64,000 bases of DNA from DATARH01 sp035550515 (GTDB taxonomy: Bacteria; Pseudomonadota; Alphaproteobacteria; ATCC43930; CGMCC-115725): assembly GCA_035550515.1 (NCBI GenBank), contig DASZOZ010000055.1:1-64000 (forward strand). Reading direction: 5' to 3'. The position numbers were made by a program, and so were the translations under genes. Shown one piece after another: positions 52,901 to 63,707 of this stretch. The first letter of the stretch is position 1. Every line of letters begins with the position of its first letter. The notes beneath the pieces were generated by a model. The model was not told the origin of the DNA. It saw only the letters and a program-made list of their open reading frames with translations, and did no database searches.

Positions 52901-53830
52901 ATGGCTCAGACCCCCTACGAGATCCTTGGCGTCAAGCCGGACGCCAGCCCCGACGAAATGCGCAAGGCCTATCGCAAGCTGGCCAAGCAGCTGCACCCCG
53001 ACCTCAACCCCGGCAAGCCCGAGGCCGAGGCGCGGTTCAAGGCGGTAACCGCCGCCTATGACCTATTGTCCGATGCCGACAAGCGCGCCCGCTACGATCG
53101 CGGCGAGATCGACGAAAGCGGCGCCGAGCGGCCGCAATATTCCTATCGGCCGCATGCCGAGGGCGCGCATGGCTGGAAATATTCGCCGGAGGAAATGGAC
53201 CCGGCCGACCTTGAAGATCTGTTCGCGATGTTCGGCTCGGGGGCGCGCGGCGGCGGGGCGAGGCGCGCGCGCGGCCGCGGCGGCCAGGGGTTTGCGATGC
53301 CCGGCGGCGACCGGCTCTATACGCTGACCGTGGATTTCGTCGAGGCAGCGGCCGGCGCTACTAAGCGGCTGTCGCTGACACCCGACAACGCCCTCGATGT
53401 GACGATCCCGCCGGGCATCGAGGAAGGCCAGGTGCTGCGGCTGCGCGGCAAGGGCGATCCCGGGATCGGCGGCGGGCCGGCCGGTGATGCGATGATCGAG
53501 GTGCATATCGCGCCGCACCGCTATTTCCGCCGCGACGGCGACAACATCCTGCTCGACCTGCCGGTGAGCTTGCCGGAGGCGGTGCTGGGCGGGCGGATTA
53601 CCGTGCCGACGGTGACCGGGCCCGTGACGATGTCGATCCCCAAGGGCTCGGACAGCGGGACGCAGCTCCGCCTGCGCGGCAAGGGCATCCAACGGCGCAA
53701 CGCGACCGCCGGCGACCAGATCGTGACGCTCAAGATCGTGATCGGCGAGCCCGGCGACGCCGAGTTGGCGACGTTTCTGGAAGGCTGGTCGCAGAAGCAT
53801 CAGACCAATCCGCGGCGAGGCATGGTGTGA
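52901..53830 (+). CDS. cbpA: DnaJ-type co-chaperone (CbpA-like)
   Basis: 309 residues. J domain first (YEILGVKPDASPDEMRKAYR) with the HPD motif in KQLHPDLNPG, then a Gly/Arg-rich linker, and two beta C-terminal substrate-binding domains (LRLRGKGDPGIGGGPAGDAM; TVPTVTGPVTMSIPKGS). No zinc fingers, so it is CbpA rather than DnaJ. It stimulates DnaK. The stop overlaps the cbpM start by 4 bases. Confidence 0.93.
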   Translation: MAQTPYEILGVKPDASPDEMRKAYRKLAKQLHPDLNPGKPEAEARFKAVTAAYDLLSDADKRARYDRGEIDESGAERPQYSYRPHAEGAHGWKYSPEEMDPADLEDLFAMFGSGARGGGARRARGRGGQGFAMPGGDRLYTLTVDFVEAAAGATKRLSLTPDNALDVTIPPGIEEGQVLRLRGKGDPGIGGGPAGDAMIEVHIAPHRYFRRDGDNILLDLPVSLPEAVLGGRITVPTVTGPVTMSIPKGSDSGTQLRLRGKGIQRRNATAGDQIVTLKIVIGEPGDAELATFLEGWSQKHQTNPRRGMV

Positions 53831-54156
53831 TGATTGCGTTCGACGAGATCCTCGCGCGGTTCCGCGACATCGAGCGCCGCGAGCTGGTGCGCTGGATCGA
53901 CAACCGCTGGGTCCTGCCGGAGCGGGAAGCGGAAACCTGGGTTTTTCACGAGGTCGATATCGCCCGCGTCGAGCTGATCGCGACGATCCGCCGCGACTTC
54001 GCCATCGACGACGAGGCGACCGAGCTCGTGCTCACGCTGCTCGACCAGGTCTATGGGCTGCGCCGCCAGATGCGCCGGCTGTGCGACGCCGTGGCGAGCC
54101 AGCCGCAGGACGTGCAGGACGCGATCCGCCGCGCCCTGCCGAAGCCGGTGCGTTGA
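53827..54156 (+). CDS. cbpM: CbpM-like chaperone modulator
   Basis: 109 residues, MerR-like fold without a clear DNA-binding turn: FDEILARFRDIERRELVRWI and VHEVDIARVELI-type sequence, then LVLTLLDQVYGLRRQMRRL. Known: CbpM binds the J domain of CbpA and blocks its action on DnaK. Translationally coupled to cbpA, which strongly supports the name. Confidence 0.88.
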   Translation: MMIAFDEILARFRDIERRELVRWIDNRWVLPEREAETWVFHEVDIARVELIATIRRDFAIDDEATELVLTLLDQVYGLRRQMRRLCDAVASQPQDVQDAIRRALPKPVR

Positions 54157-54260
54157 GCCGGCGGGTTCAGCGCTCGTTAACCGCGCACCGCTAAAAATCG
54201 CGACAAAGGCGCGACGTCGCGCGGGGGCTTGGGGACCCGCAAGTCGGCCGGGGAGCGGTT

Positions 54261-56027
<1,767 letters not shown>

Positions 56028-56055
56028 GCTCGCGCCATTCGGCGGGGTTAACCGC

Positions 56056-56460
56056 CTAGATCTCCTGGAAGCGGGCGCGGGTGCCGCGCTCGATGGCGGC
56101 GGCGATGAGCCGGTCGATGTCGAGGTCTTGCCGGAGCAGCTCGAGTATCTGCAGCTCCTCCTGGCTGGCCGAGCCGTCGGATGCGACAAGGTCGCAGGCG
56201 ATCGCATAGGCGGTCTCGCGCAGCCGCGGCGGCAAGGCCTCCTTGATCGCGGCGAGGGTGGCTTCGAGCCCGTCCTCGCGGCTCATCAACTCGGCGCAGG
56301 CGTTCAGGTGCTCGGCGAGCTTGCCGCGGTCAAAGCCGTGAAACACCGGCAGATGCCCGACGATGTCGCCGATGATGTTGCGCTCGGTCTTGGACATGCG
56401 GCTTTCGGCGCCGGTGACGATCACCATCGTGTAGACCAGCGCACCGTGAGGATCGAGCAT
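56056..56460 (-). CDS. TerB-family protein
   Basis: 134 residues of alpha-helical TerB/DjlA-N fold. The metal-binding acidic cluster is seen in VTGAESRMSKTERNIIGDIV and IACDLVASDGSASQEELQIL. Related to tellurite-resistance TerB but stand-alone TerB proteins are widespread and mostly of unknown role. It lies just 5' of the 16-bp tandem repeat, whose array may contain its promoter region. Confidence 0.82.
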   Translation of the reverse strand: MLDPHGALVYTMVIVTGAESRMSKTERNIIGDIVGHLPVFHGFDRGKLAEHLNACAELMSREDGLEATLAAIKEALPPRLRETAYAIACDLVASDGSASQEELQILELLRQDLDIDRLIAAAIERGTRARFQEI

Positions 56461-56513
56461 CTTGGGTCCTTTTTGCTGCGTTGCGCGGACAGTTGACGAC
56501 GCCCGCGGCGCTG

Positions 56514-56641
56514 GTCAAGCCCAAGCGCCGTCAAGCCCGAGGACCGTCAAGCCCGAGGACCGTCAAGCCCAAGCGCCGTCAAGCCCAAGCGCCGTCAAGC
56601 CCAAGCGCCGTCAAGCCCGAGGACCGTCAAGCCCAGGGGCG
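56514..56641. repeat. 16-bp minisatellite, eight units in two variants
   Basis: Eight head-to-tail 16-base units, all starting GTCAAGCCC. Variant A ends AAGCGCC, B ends GAGGACC, last unit is degenerate. Order along the plus strand: A B B A A A B then AGGGGCG. It fills the space between the DinG stop and terB. With a unit of 16 bases it cycles all frames and is unlikely to code. It looks like a variable-number tandem repeat. Confidence 0.97.
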
Positions 56642-56642
56642 G

Positions 56643-59381
56643 TCAGGCATCGTCGAGAAAGCGCGCGGTCTGCTCGACGGCTTCGTTCAACGGCAAGCGC
56701 GCGACCGGCACGCCGTCCGGGAACGCGGCGAGGAGCCGGGACGGCAATTGCCGGTCGAGCACGACAAACACGCCACGATCGTCGGCCCGGCGGATCAGCC
56801 GGCCGTAGGCCTGGCGCAGCCGGAGCCGGGCGATGTGGTCCTCGTAGCCGGCGCCGCCGAACACCGGCTTGCGCGCGCGGTGCAGGATATCGGGACGCGG
56901 CCACGGCACGCGGTCGAAGACGATCAGCCGCAGCGAGCGGCCCGGCACGTCGACGCCGTCCCTGACCGCGTCGGTGCCGAGCAGGCAGGAGTTTTCCTCG
57001 GCGCGGAAGATGTCGACCAGCGTCGCCGGCGACATCGCGTCGACATGCTGGGCGAGGAGCGGCAGTCCTTGCGCCTCCAGCACCGGCGCGATGCGCTCGT
57101 GCACGACGCGCAGCCGGCTGATCGCGGTGAACAGGCCCAGCGCGCCGCCTCCCGACGCCTGCATCAGCGCCGCGAACCCGGCCGCGACCTGGCCGAGATC
57201 GTCGCGCGGGAGGTCGTTGACGATGACGATCCGGGTCTGCGCCGCATAGTCGAACGGCGAGGCGATGCGCGCGGCGCGGGGGCTGGCCGCGAGATGCCGC
57301 AGACCGCTTGCCGCCTCGGCGAGGCGCCAGGCAAGCGCCGGGTCGGCCTCGCCGTCGGTCAGCGTCGCGGAGGTGACGACGATGCCGTGCGCCGGCTGCG
57401 CGACGTAGCGGGCGAAGGGGATGCCCGGATCGACCCAGTTGCGGCTGACGGCGATATCGTTCTCGTGGCCCTCGAACCGGTCGAGCGCCAGCCACTCGAC
57501 GGTGTCCGGCGCGGCCGGCTCGGCGAGATCGCGCAGCAGCGCGGTCCAGGCGCCAAGCTGGATGCCGGCGCGGCGCTCGATGCCGCGGATCGCGGCGTCG
57601 AGCCGCTGCCGCGTCGTCGGATCGGGCGGGTTCTCCGGGTCCTCGAGCTGCTTGCGCAGCATGCCGGACAGCCGCAGCAGCGCCGCCGCCAGCCGGTCGA
57701 GCCCCTCGGCGAGCCGGCCGGCGCCGTCGATCAGCCCGTCGATCGGCGGCCGCGCCTCGGCTTCGAGGCCGTAGCCGGCGTCGGGTCCGCTGGCGCGCGC
57801 CAGTACTTGCTGGCGCACCAGGCCGAGAAAGCTCTCGAACCCCGGCAGCCCGCCGCCCGCGGCAATGCGCTGGTGCCAGCCGTCCGCCGGCAGGATGCGG
57901 GCCGCGACCAGGGCGTCGACCAGCAGCCTGTGGCCATCCTCGTCGGCCTCCAGCAGGTCGCCGATCCGCCGTTGCAGCCCGCGGGCGCGTGAGCGCGTCG
58001 CCTCGGCGCCGAGGAGCCAGCGCCGCAACTCGCGCCCCTCGCGCCCCGACAGCCGCACCGAAAACGCCGAGTCGGCCGCCTCCAGCAGGTGGTGGCCCTC
58101 GTCAAAGACATAGCGGCTCGGCACATTGCCGTCGTCGAGCCCGCCGAGCGCCGCCTGCGCCATGACCAGCGCGTGGTTCGCCACCACCAGCCGCGCATGG
58201 CGCGCGGCGCGGACATTCTTCTCGACAAAGCATTTGCGGTAATGCTGGCACGCCGAATGGACGCATTCGCCGCGCCGGTCGGCCAGCGCGGCGACGCGGT
58301 AGCCGCCGATCAGCTCGGCCAGCCAGCCGGGAAAATCGCCGGCCACCAGATCGCCCGCCGCGGTCGCCAGCACCCAGCGCGCGATCAGCGCCAGCGGCAC
58401 CGAAGGCTGCGCGCGCGACAGGGTCGCCCGCACCGCGTCCTCGTAATTCAGCAGGCAAAGAAAATTCTCGCGCCCCTTGCGCACCACGACGCGGCGCCGC
58501 TTCTGCACCGGCTCGGGGTAGAGCCGGTCGAGCTCGGCGGCGATCTGCGTCTGCAGGTTGCGGGTATAGGTCGAAATCCACACCGTGCCCTGGTTTTTCT
58601 CGGCCCACAGGCTCGCCGGCGCGATGTAGCCGAGCGTCTTGCCGACGCCGGTGCCGGCCTCGGCCAGCACCGCCTGCGGCTGATCGGGATGCTGCCGCGG
58701 CAGAAAGGCGTCGGCGACCGCGGCGGCGTAATCCGCCTGCTGCGGGCGGGTCTCGGCGCGCTCGCCGAGCAGTGCCGCCAGCCGGTGCCGCGCCTCCTCC
58801 GGCCGCACCGGCGCGTTGCCGGGGGGCGGCGGCGGGGCCCGCTCCTGCCACTCGTCCAGCGCCTGCCAGGCGCGCAGCCCGACCGCGCGCCGCGGATCGC
58901 TCGCCGGCAGCGCCGCCAGCACCGCCGGTCCCCAGGCCCAGCCGGCGCGCTCCGCGCTCTCGGCGAGGGCGCGGGCGTTCGGGTCGGTCTCCTGCCCCAG
59001 CTCCTGCAGCAGCGCCCGCGCCGCGGTGACCAGCGCGACGCAGGAAGCGGCCGGGCTCTCCGGCGGCGGCAGGCCGAGCGCGGCAGCCAGCCCGCGCGGC
59101 GTCGGCACGCAAAACCGCGCCGGCCGCACAAAGGCGAACAGCTCCAACAGGTCGAGCGCGGCAAAACCGGGCATGTCGAGCCGCTTCGCGGTCGCGCGCG
59201 CATGGCAGACCATCGCGGTCTCGTGCGCGAGGCGGGCCTTTGCCGTGTCCGCCGCGATCGCCTCGATCTCGCCGTCCGGCGACAGCCACACCACCTCGCG
59301 GAACCCGGCGACCAGCGCCGGCGCGCGCGGCGCGAGAATGCGCGTGGCGTCGGCGGCGATGCTCGGATAGCCTGCGGACAT
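56643..59381 (-). CDS. DinG-type ATP-dependent DNA helicase
   Basis: 912-residue superfamily 2 Fe-S helicase. Walker A EAGTGVGKTLGYIAPA lies near residue 245; a four-Cys cluster (CLLNYED, then GECVHSACQHYRKCF) indicates the [4Fe-4S] domain; DEGHHLLEAADS is Walker B. C-terminal motifs LGTDAVRDGVDVPGRSLR and RQAYGRLIRRADDRG follow. The N-terminal ~200 residues are not an exonuclease and vary among alphaproteobacteria. Unwinds R-loops and D-loops. Its ATG overlaps that of the divergent DUF952 gene. Confidence 0.92.
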   Translation of the reverse strand: MSAGYPSIAADATRILAPRAPALVAGFREVVWLSPDGEIEAIAADTAKARLAHETAMVCHARATAKRLDMPGFAALDLLELFAFVRPARFCVPTPRGLAAALGLPPPESPAASCVALVTAARALLQELGQETDPNARALAESAERAGWAWGPAVLAALPASDPRRAVGLRAWQALDEWQERAPPPPPGNAPVRPEEARHRLAALLGERAETRPQQADYAAAVADAFLPRQHPDQPQAVLAEAGTGVGKTLGYIAPASLWAEKNQGTVWISTYTRNLQTQIAAELDRLYPEPVQKRRRVVVRKGRENFLCLLNYEDAVRATLSRAQPSVPLALIARWVLATAAGDLVAGDFPGWLAELIGGYRVAALADRRGECVHSACQHYRKCFVEKNVRAARHARLVVANHALVMAQAALGGLDDGNVPSRYVFDEGHHLLEAADSAFSVRLSGREGRELRRWLLGAEATRSRARGLQRRIGDLLEADEDGHRLLVDALVAARILPADGWHQRIAAGGGLPGFESFLGLVRQQVLARASGPDAGYGLEAEARPPIDGLIDGAGRLAEGLDRLAAALLRLSGMLRKQLEDPENPPDPTTRQRLDAAIRGIERRAGIQLGAWTALLRDLAEPAAPDTVEWLALDRFEGHENDIAVSRNWVDPGIPFARYVAQPAHGIVVTSATLTDGEADPALAWRLAEAASGLRHLAASPRAARIASPFDYAAQTRIVIVNDLPRDDLGQVAAGFAALMQASGGGALGLFTAISRLRVVHERIAPVLEAQGLPLLAQHVDAMSPATLVDIFRAEENSCLLGTDAVRDGVDVPGRSLRLIVFDRVPWPRPDILHRARKPVFGGAGYEDHIARLRLRQAYGRLIRRADDRGVFVVLDRQLPSRLLAAFPDGVPVARLPLNEAVEQTARFLDDA

Positions 59382-59724
59382 GAGCCGGATGATCTACCAT
59401 ATGTGCCGCGCCGACGAGTGGTCGGCGGCGGTGCCGAGCGGCGCCTACCACGGTTCGTCGCAGGACCGGGCCGACGGGTTTATCCATTTCTCGACCGCGG
59501 CGCAGATCGTCGAGAGCGCGTGCCGGCATCGTGCCGGCCAGGACGGGCTGCTGCTCGTCGCGGTCGATGCCGCGCGGCTCGGCGACCGGCTCAAATGGGA
59601 GCCGTCACGCGGCGGCGACCTCTTTCCCCACCTCTACGGCCCGCTCGACCCGGCCGAATCGGCGAGCGTCCGCCCTTTGCCGCTCGGCCCGGACGGGCTC
59701 CACGTGTTCCCTGAGTTGACCTAA
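59380..59724 (+). CDS. DUF952 protein
   Basis: 114 residues: YHMCRADEWSAAVPSGAYHG and DGFIHFSTAAQIVESACRH, LKWEPSRGGDLFPHLYGPLD are the DUF952 core. Function unknown; fold relates to a glutathione-like catalytic cupin-like small domain and is not settled. The first ATG shares bases with the DinG start codon on the other strand; a second ATG three codons on (MIYHM) is likely the true start. Confidence 0.85.
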   Translation: MSRMIYHMCRADEWSAAVPSGAYHGSSQDRADGFIHFSTAAQIVESACRHRAGQDGLLLVAVDAARLGDRLKWEPSRGGDLFPHLYGPLDPAESASVRPLPLGPDGLHVFPELT

Positions 59725-59740
59725 TCGGGTCAAGCCCGCG

Positions 59741-60499
59741 TCACAGGCCGCTCAGGACCACGCCGTGGAGGATCGCCGCGTAATGGCAGGAGGCGGCGAC
59801 GACCACCATGCCGTGCCAGATGGTGTTGCGGTAGCGCAGCGACCGGCGCGTGCGGACGACCGCGCCGAACCCGTAGATCACCAGACCGCCGATGATCAGC
59901 AACAGCGAGGCGGGATCGACGGCGTGCAGCACCGGAGCGAGCCCCACCGCCGCGGTGCCGCAAATGACGGCGTAGCCGGCGGTGGAAAATCCGGGGAACG
60001 CCAGTGTGCGCCGCAATTTGTAGATCGCGCCGCAGAGCGCGGCCAGCCAGATCAGCCCGGTTGTCGCCACCGCCTCGGCAGCGGGCAAGAGCGTCGCGGT
60101 GAAGGGCGTATAAGTGCCGGCGATCAGCAGGAAGATCGCCGCATGGTCGAGCTGGCGCAGCCGCCGTCGCTCGACCCGCAGCGGCACATGGTAAAACGCC
60201 GTCGAGCAGGCGAACAGGATCGCCAGCGTGACCGCGTAGGCGGCGCAGGCGCCGAACACGGCGCGTCCCGCCGAATGTCCCGCTTCGTCGAGCAGCAGCG
60301 GGATGCCGATCGTGCACAGGATCAGGCCGGCGAGATGGACCCAGCGGTCGGCGGCCAAATCCTCGGGCAGGAAGTAGCCGCGAAACGGCGTCGGTGCCGC
60401 CGGCGCGACGGCGGCCAACGCCGTGGAGGCGGCCGGGTCACTCCGCCGCGTCGCGCCTTGCCGGGTCACGAAAAGCCGTGCGCAGCGCGTCCCATTCAT
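59741..60499 (-). CDS. Hemolysin III (TrhA/YqfA) family membrane protein
   Basis: 252 residues, seven transmembrane helices of the PAQR/Hly-III fold. Conserved metal-site residues lie in STAFYHVPL, LDHAAIFLLIAGTYTPF and NTIWHGMVVVAASCHYAAIL. Role in bacteria is linked to membrane homeostasis and not to haemolysis as such. The chosen ATG overlaps the upstream lyase gene by 62 bases; a shorter start near residue 25-40 is probable because the first 35 residues are not conserved-looking. Confidence 0.88.
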   Translation of the reverse strand: MNGTRCARLFVTRQGATRRSDPAASTALAAVAPAAPTPFRGYFLPEDLAADRWVHLAGLILCTIGIPLLLDEAGHSAGRAVFGACAAYAVTLAILFACSTAFYHVPLRVERRRLRQLDHAAIFLLIAGTYTPFTATLLPAAEAVATTGLIWLAALCGAIYKLRRTLAFPGFSTAGYAVICGTAAVGLAPVLHAVDPASLLLIIGGLVIYGFGAVVRTRRSLRYRNTIWHGMVVVAASCHYAAILHGVVLSGL

Positions 60500-61319
60500 C
60501 CGCGCCGGAAATCTGGAACATCTCGCGCACCGTCATCTCTTTGGCCAATGGCGGATGGCGATGCGTCGCCTGCAACGCCGCCAGCGCCTGCTCACACACG
60601 CCAACAACGTTCTTGATCAACAGTCCCGGCACGATCGCCACTTTGTAACCCAGGCGTTCGGCCTCGCGCAGGTCGAGGTCGGGCGTCTTGCCGCCGCGCA
60701 CCACGTTCAGCAGGCACGGGCCTTTGACCAGGCGCGGCACCGCGGCGACCTCGTCGAGGGTCTGCGGCGCTTCGAGAAACACCATGTCCGCCCCGGCGGC
60801 GAGCGCCGCGTTGCCGCGCGCCACCGCCTCGTCAAAGCCCATGACGGCACGCGCGTCGGTGCGGGCGATGATGGTGAAGTCGGGCGTGCGGCGGGCGGCC
60901 GCGGCGGCCCGGATCTTCGCCAGCCAGTCTTCGCGCGGCACGATCTCCTTGTCGTCGAGATGACCGCATTTCTTCGGGAAGCCCTGGTCCTCGATATGGA
61001 TGCCGGCGACGCCGCGCACCTCGTATTCGCGCACCGTGCGCGTCACGTTGAGCTCGTTGCCGTAGCCGGTATCGGCGTCGGCGATGACCGGCAGCTCCAC
61101 CGCGCCGGCGATGCGGCCGGCATTGTCGACCATCTCCGACATCGTCACGAGACCGAAATCCGGATAGCCGAGCGTCGCGGCGGTGCCGGCGCCGGTCATG
61201 TAGACGCAGTCGAACCCGGCCCGCGCGATCATCCGCGCGGTGATGCAGTCATAGGCGCCCGGCGCGACGATCATCCCGTCGCGGCGCAGCAATTCGCGGA
61301 AACGCGCGGCCTGGGTCAT
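60438..61319 (-). CDS. Isocitrate lyase / PEP mutase-superfamily protein (PrpB-like)
   Basis: 293 residues, (beta/alpha)8 barrel. VAPGAYDCITARMIARAGFD start, the metal/substrate DADTGYG site, and the active-site loop GIHIEDQGFPKKCGHLDDKE with the KKCGH cysteine of lyases. Oxaloacetate decarboxylases and 2-methylisocitrate lyases share this; the KKCGH loop favours lyase activity, substrate unknown. Divergence from the cyclase downstream: same strand, 27 bases apart. Confidence 0.88.
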   Translation of the reverse strand: MTQAARFRELLRRDGMIVAPGAYDCITARMIARAGFDCVYMTGAGTAATLGYPDFGLVTMSEMVDNAGRIAGAVELPVIADADTGYGNELNVTRTVREYEVRGVAGIHIEDQGFPKKCGHLDDKEIVPREDWLAKIRAAAAARRTPDFTIIARTDARAVMGFDEAVARGNAALAAGADMVFLEAPQTLDEVAAVPRLVKGPCLLNVVRGGKTPDLDLREAERLGYKVAIVPGLLIKNVVGVCEQALAALQATHRHPPLAKEMTVREMFQISGADEWDALRTAFRDPARRDAAE

Positions 61320-61346
61320 GGTCTTCTCCCTGATGCGATCCGTGCA

Positions 61347-63236
61347 TCATAACCGGCTCGCCGCGCGACCCAGCAGGAACATTCGCATCTGGCCGTAATG
61401 CTTTGCGGCCGCTGTGTTGCCGACATATTCGCATGCCAGCGTGTCGGGACAATTGAGCGCCAGCACGGCGGCCATGGTCTCCGTCACGTAGATGCAGCCT
61501 TCCGGCGTCACAGGCTCGATCCGGGCGGCGCGGCTGACATGCGCCCCGAAAAAATTGTCGCGTTCGAGAATAGGGTCCTGCGCGGCGTAGGTCGGTCCGA
61601 GATGCAAGCCGATACGCAAACCCATGTCGTCCGGCAGGCCGTTCGCCGCCATGTCGATCCGGCCCAACGCCTCCTGCAGCGCAAGCGCACAGTCGGCGGC
61701 TCTGCCGGCGTCGGCAAAAACGAGAAACAGCCCGTCCCCCCATGTATTTGCGAGCAGGATGTCACCGCTCTCCCGGTACGGACGGACGGCCTGGGCCGAT
61801 GTCGCAAGGACATGCTCGATGAAATCGGGAAGCTGTCCGTCGGTGAGCTTGCTGAAGCCGTGGATGTCGCCGAACAACATGGCCCGGATACGCCGCTCGA
61901 CCCCGCGAGCCTGCCCCGGGGGGTGGTTCGCGGGCTGAAACCCGTTGCCGACGGGGATCAGCGTTTGCGGCATGCCGGTACGCCGCCAGAGCGACACATC
62001 GGCGGCGGTGCCGACCGGTCCGGCCGGCAGGACGCCGTCCCACACGGCGACCTGCTCGACGGCGGTCGACAGGTGGCGGGCGCGCAATAACGCCAACCCC
62101 ATTGCCAGCTGGCTGCAATAGCCAAAGAGATGATCATCGCCGAGATACCGGTCGTCGGTGGCATAGCGGACCGTTCCGCTCGCCTCGGCTGCCTTGAGGC
62201 ATCGCTCGAAACGGTCGACCCAATGATCGCCGGCGGGCCGGACCGACACGTCGACAAATTCCTCGCGATCGAACGGCAGGACGATGTGCAGGCTTGCGCC
62301 ATGGTCCAGCAGGGCTTCGGCAAACAGGATATCGGCTCCGGCCGCAAGAGAGCCGTAGCCGAAGCCGACATCGCGTTGGCCGAGGATGTCGGCGATCGCC
62401 TGCTTCACCTGCGGCTCCTGCGCGGCGGGAAACCGACCCGGCTGCCCCGGCGGCGCGACGATGTGGCCCAGGAAATGGATGACCCGCGGCGGCGCGAGAG
62501 CGTCCAGCCACTCCGCGCCCAACCCCTTTGCCTCGATGACGAGCCGGAGCTGGCGCAGCATGCTCGACAGACCGCGATAGTCCGAAAGCGCGCTGCTTCG
62601 CGCTCTCGCCTTGACGGTCGAGATGGTTTTCCCGGCGCTCTCCAGGTCGCCGAGGACGATTTGGGCCTCGAGTTCGCTGGCCACTTCGTAAAATGTCCTG
62701 TCGCTCGCGCCCAGTTCGGCAAGCTGCTCCAGCACCTCCCTGGCCAATCCGCAGGCGGCCTCGCCGTTACCGGCGAGCAGGTTCATGCTGGCGCCGTTGA
62801 CGCCGGGGTAATAGGCCTCCTTGCTGCCGGCCCGCTTCGCCTCCCGGTACACGCGCTCGTAAGCTTGCGCCGCTGCCGAGAACGCGGTCGCGCGCTCGGG
62901 TTCCGCGGCCGCCAACGCATTGTCCTTGAGCAACCGCGGGCGCAGTGCGGCGATATCGAGGCCCAACGGCGTTGCCAGCGACAGGTCCGGCATCCGATCG
63001 AGGCCGAGCCGGACGAGTTCCTCGGCCGCCTTCCGGGTGGCTCCGCAGGAGGCGAGGCAGAGGACCGCCCTGTGCTTCAGGGCGAGATCGTCCGGAAACT
63101 GGTCCAGCCCTTGCCGCGCCAGGTCGTAGGCGCGAAAGAGTTCGCCTTGCCGCTCATCCCGCCGCACCGCCGCAAGCCATTCCTCCGGCCTTCGCAGCCC
63201 GGAATCTGGTATTGCGCGCTCATCCGCCATGGCCAT
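61347..63236 (-). CDS. TPR-SLOG-class III nucleotidyl cyclase fusion
   Basis: 629 residues in three parts. Residues 15-245 are helical TPR-type repeats (TRAFs-binding/TPR-S-like; FRAYDLARQGLDQFPDDLAL). Residues 251-405 form a Rossmann-like segment of the SLOG type (GFGYGSLAAGADILFAEALL; LHIVLPFDREEFVD). Residues 448-590 are a class III cyclase: metal Asp457 in FGDIHGFSKL and Asp501 in NTWGDGLFLVF, with Arg572 in HVSRAARIEPVTPEG; the usual Asn before it is Ser568. So catalytic competence is probable but not certain. It lies 7 bases downstream of the HdeA-like gene and opposite a TIR-domain gene. Product cAMP or cGMP unknown. Confidence 0.83.
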   Translation of the reverse strand: MAMADERAIPDSGLRRPEEWLAAVRRDERQGELFRAYDLARQGLDQFPDDLALKHRAVLCLASCGATRKAAEELVRLGLDRMPDLSLATPLGLDIAALRPRLLKDNALAAAEPERATAFSAAAQAYERVYREAKRAGSKEAYYPGVNGASMNLLAGNGEAACGLAREVLEQLAELGASDRTFYEVASELEAQIVLGDLESAGKTISTVKARARSSALSDYRGLSSMLRQLRLVIEAKGLGAEWLDALAPPRVIHFLGHIVAPPGQPGRFPAAQEPQVKQAIADILGQRDVGFGYGSLAAGADILFAEALLDHGASLHIVLPFDREEFVDVSVRPAGDHWVDRFERCLKAAEASGTVRYATDDRYLGDDHLFGYCSQLAMGLALLRARHLSTAVEQVAVWDGVLPAGPVGTAADVSLWRRTGMPQTLIPVGNGFQPANHPPGQARGVERRIRAMLFGDIHGFSKLTDGQLPDFIEHVLATSAQAVRPYRESGDILLANTWGDGLFLVFADAGRAADCALALQEALGRIDMAANGLPDDMGLRIGLHLGPTYAAQDPILERDNFFGAHVSRAARIEPVTPEGCIYVTETMAAVLALNCPDTLACEYVGNTAAAKHYGQMRMFLLGRAASRL

Positions 63237-63243
63237 TCAGCAA

Positions 63244-63537
63244 TCACTTCACCGGCATGACCATGTCGGCCGCGTGCACGATGTTGTCATCGCCGTGATC
63301 ATTGCAATAAGTATTGAGATTTTTGGCATCTTTCGCCATCTTATCGGAGAAAATAATTGGCGGATCGCTCTCTTTAGTGTAAAAACCCTCCAGCCACGCG
63401 AGAATAATCGATATATGATCTTTAGGCGCTGAGATGAAGTCTTTGCATTTGATCTTGGTCATATCAAGATCTTCTGCATGCGCGGCCATTGCAGACAACA
63501 ACAAAAGCGCTGCCGAAATACTGGACTTGCGGATCAC
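63244..63537 (-). CDS. HdeA/HdeB-like small periplasmic protein
   Basis: 97 residues with a signal peptide (SSISAALLLLSAMAAHA-ED). The mature part has the two-Cys HdeA pattern: Cys31 in KIKCKDFIS and Cys78 in LNTYCND, with IILAWLEGFY between, as in acid-stress chaperones. The GTG at 63537 follows GGGGGG by five bases; a GTG six codons upstream is possible. AT-richer than its neighbours. It precedes the cyclase gene by 7 bases on the same strand, so they are likely cotranscribed. Confidence 0.8.
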   Translation of the reverse strand: MIRKSSISAALLLLSAMAAHAEDLDMTKIKCKDFISAPKDHISIILAWLEGFYTKESDPPIIFSDKMAKDAKNLNTYCNDHGDDNIVHAADMVMPVK

Positions 63538-63707
63538 GAATACCCCCCGGTACACCGTTCGCGATGTCTCTTGATGATAACATGGATCGTCGCCGGGCCA
63601 ATAACCGGCCGGTCCCCTCGCGTGACTGTCCTGGCGATGGCAATTGGCAAGGCGGCGGTTATAATCACTAAAAGACGCCGCCGGGCGGCCTTCGAGGTTC
63701 GAGAGCC

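Noticed and set aside
56514..56641. The tandem repeat as a CRISPR array
   Set aside because: Units are contiguous with no unique spacers, and no cas gene is near.
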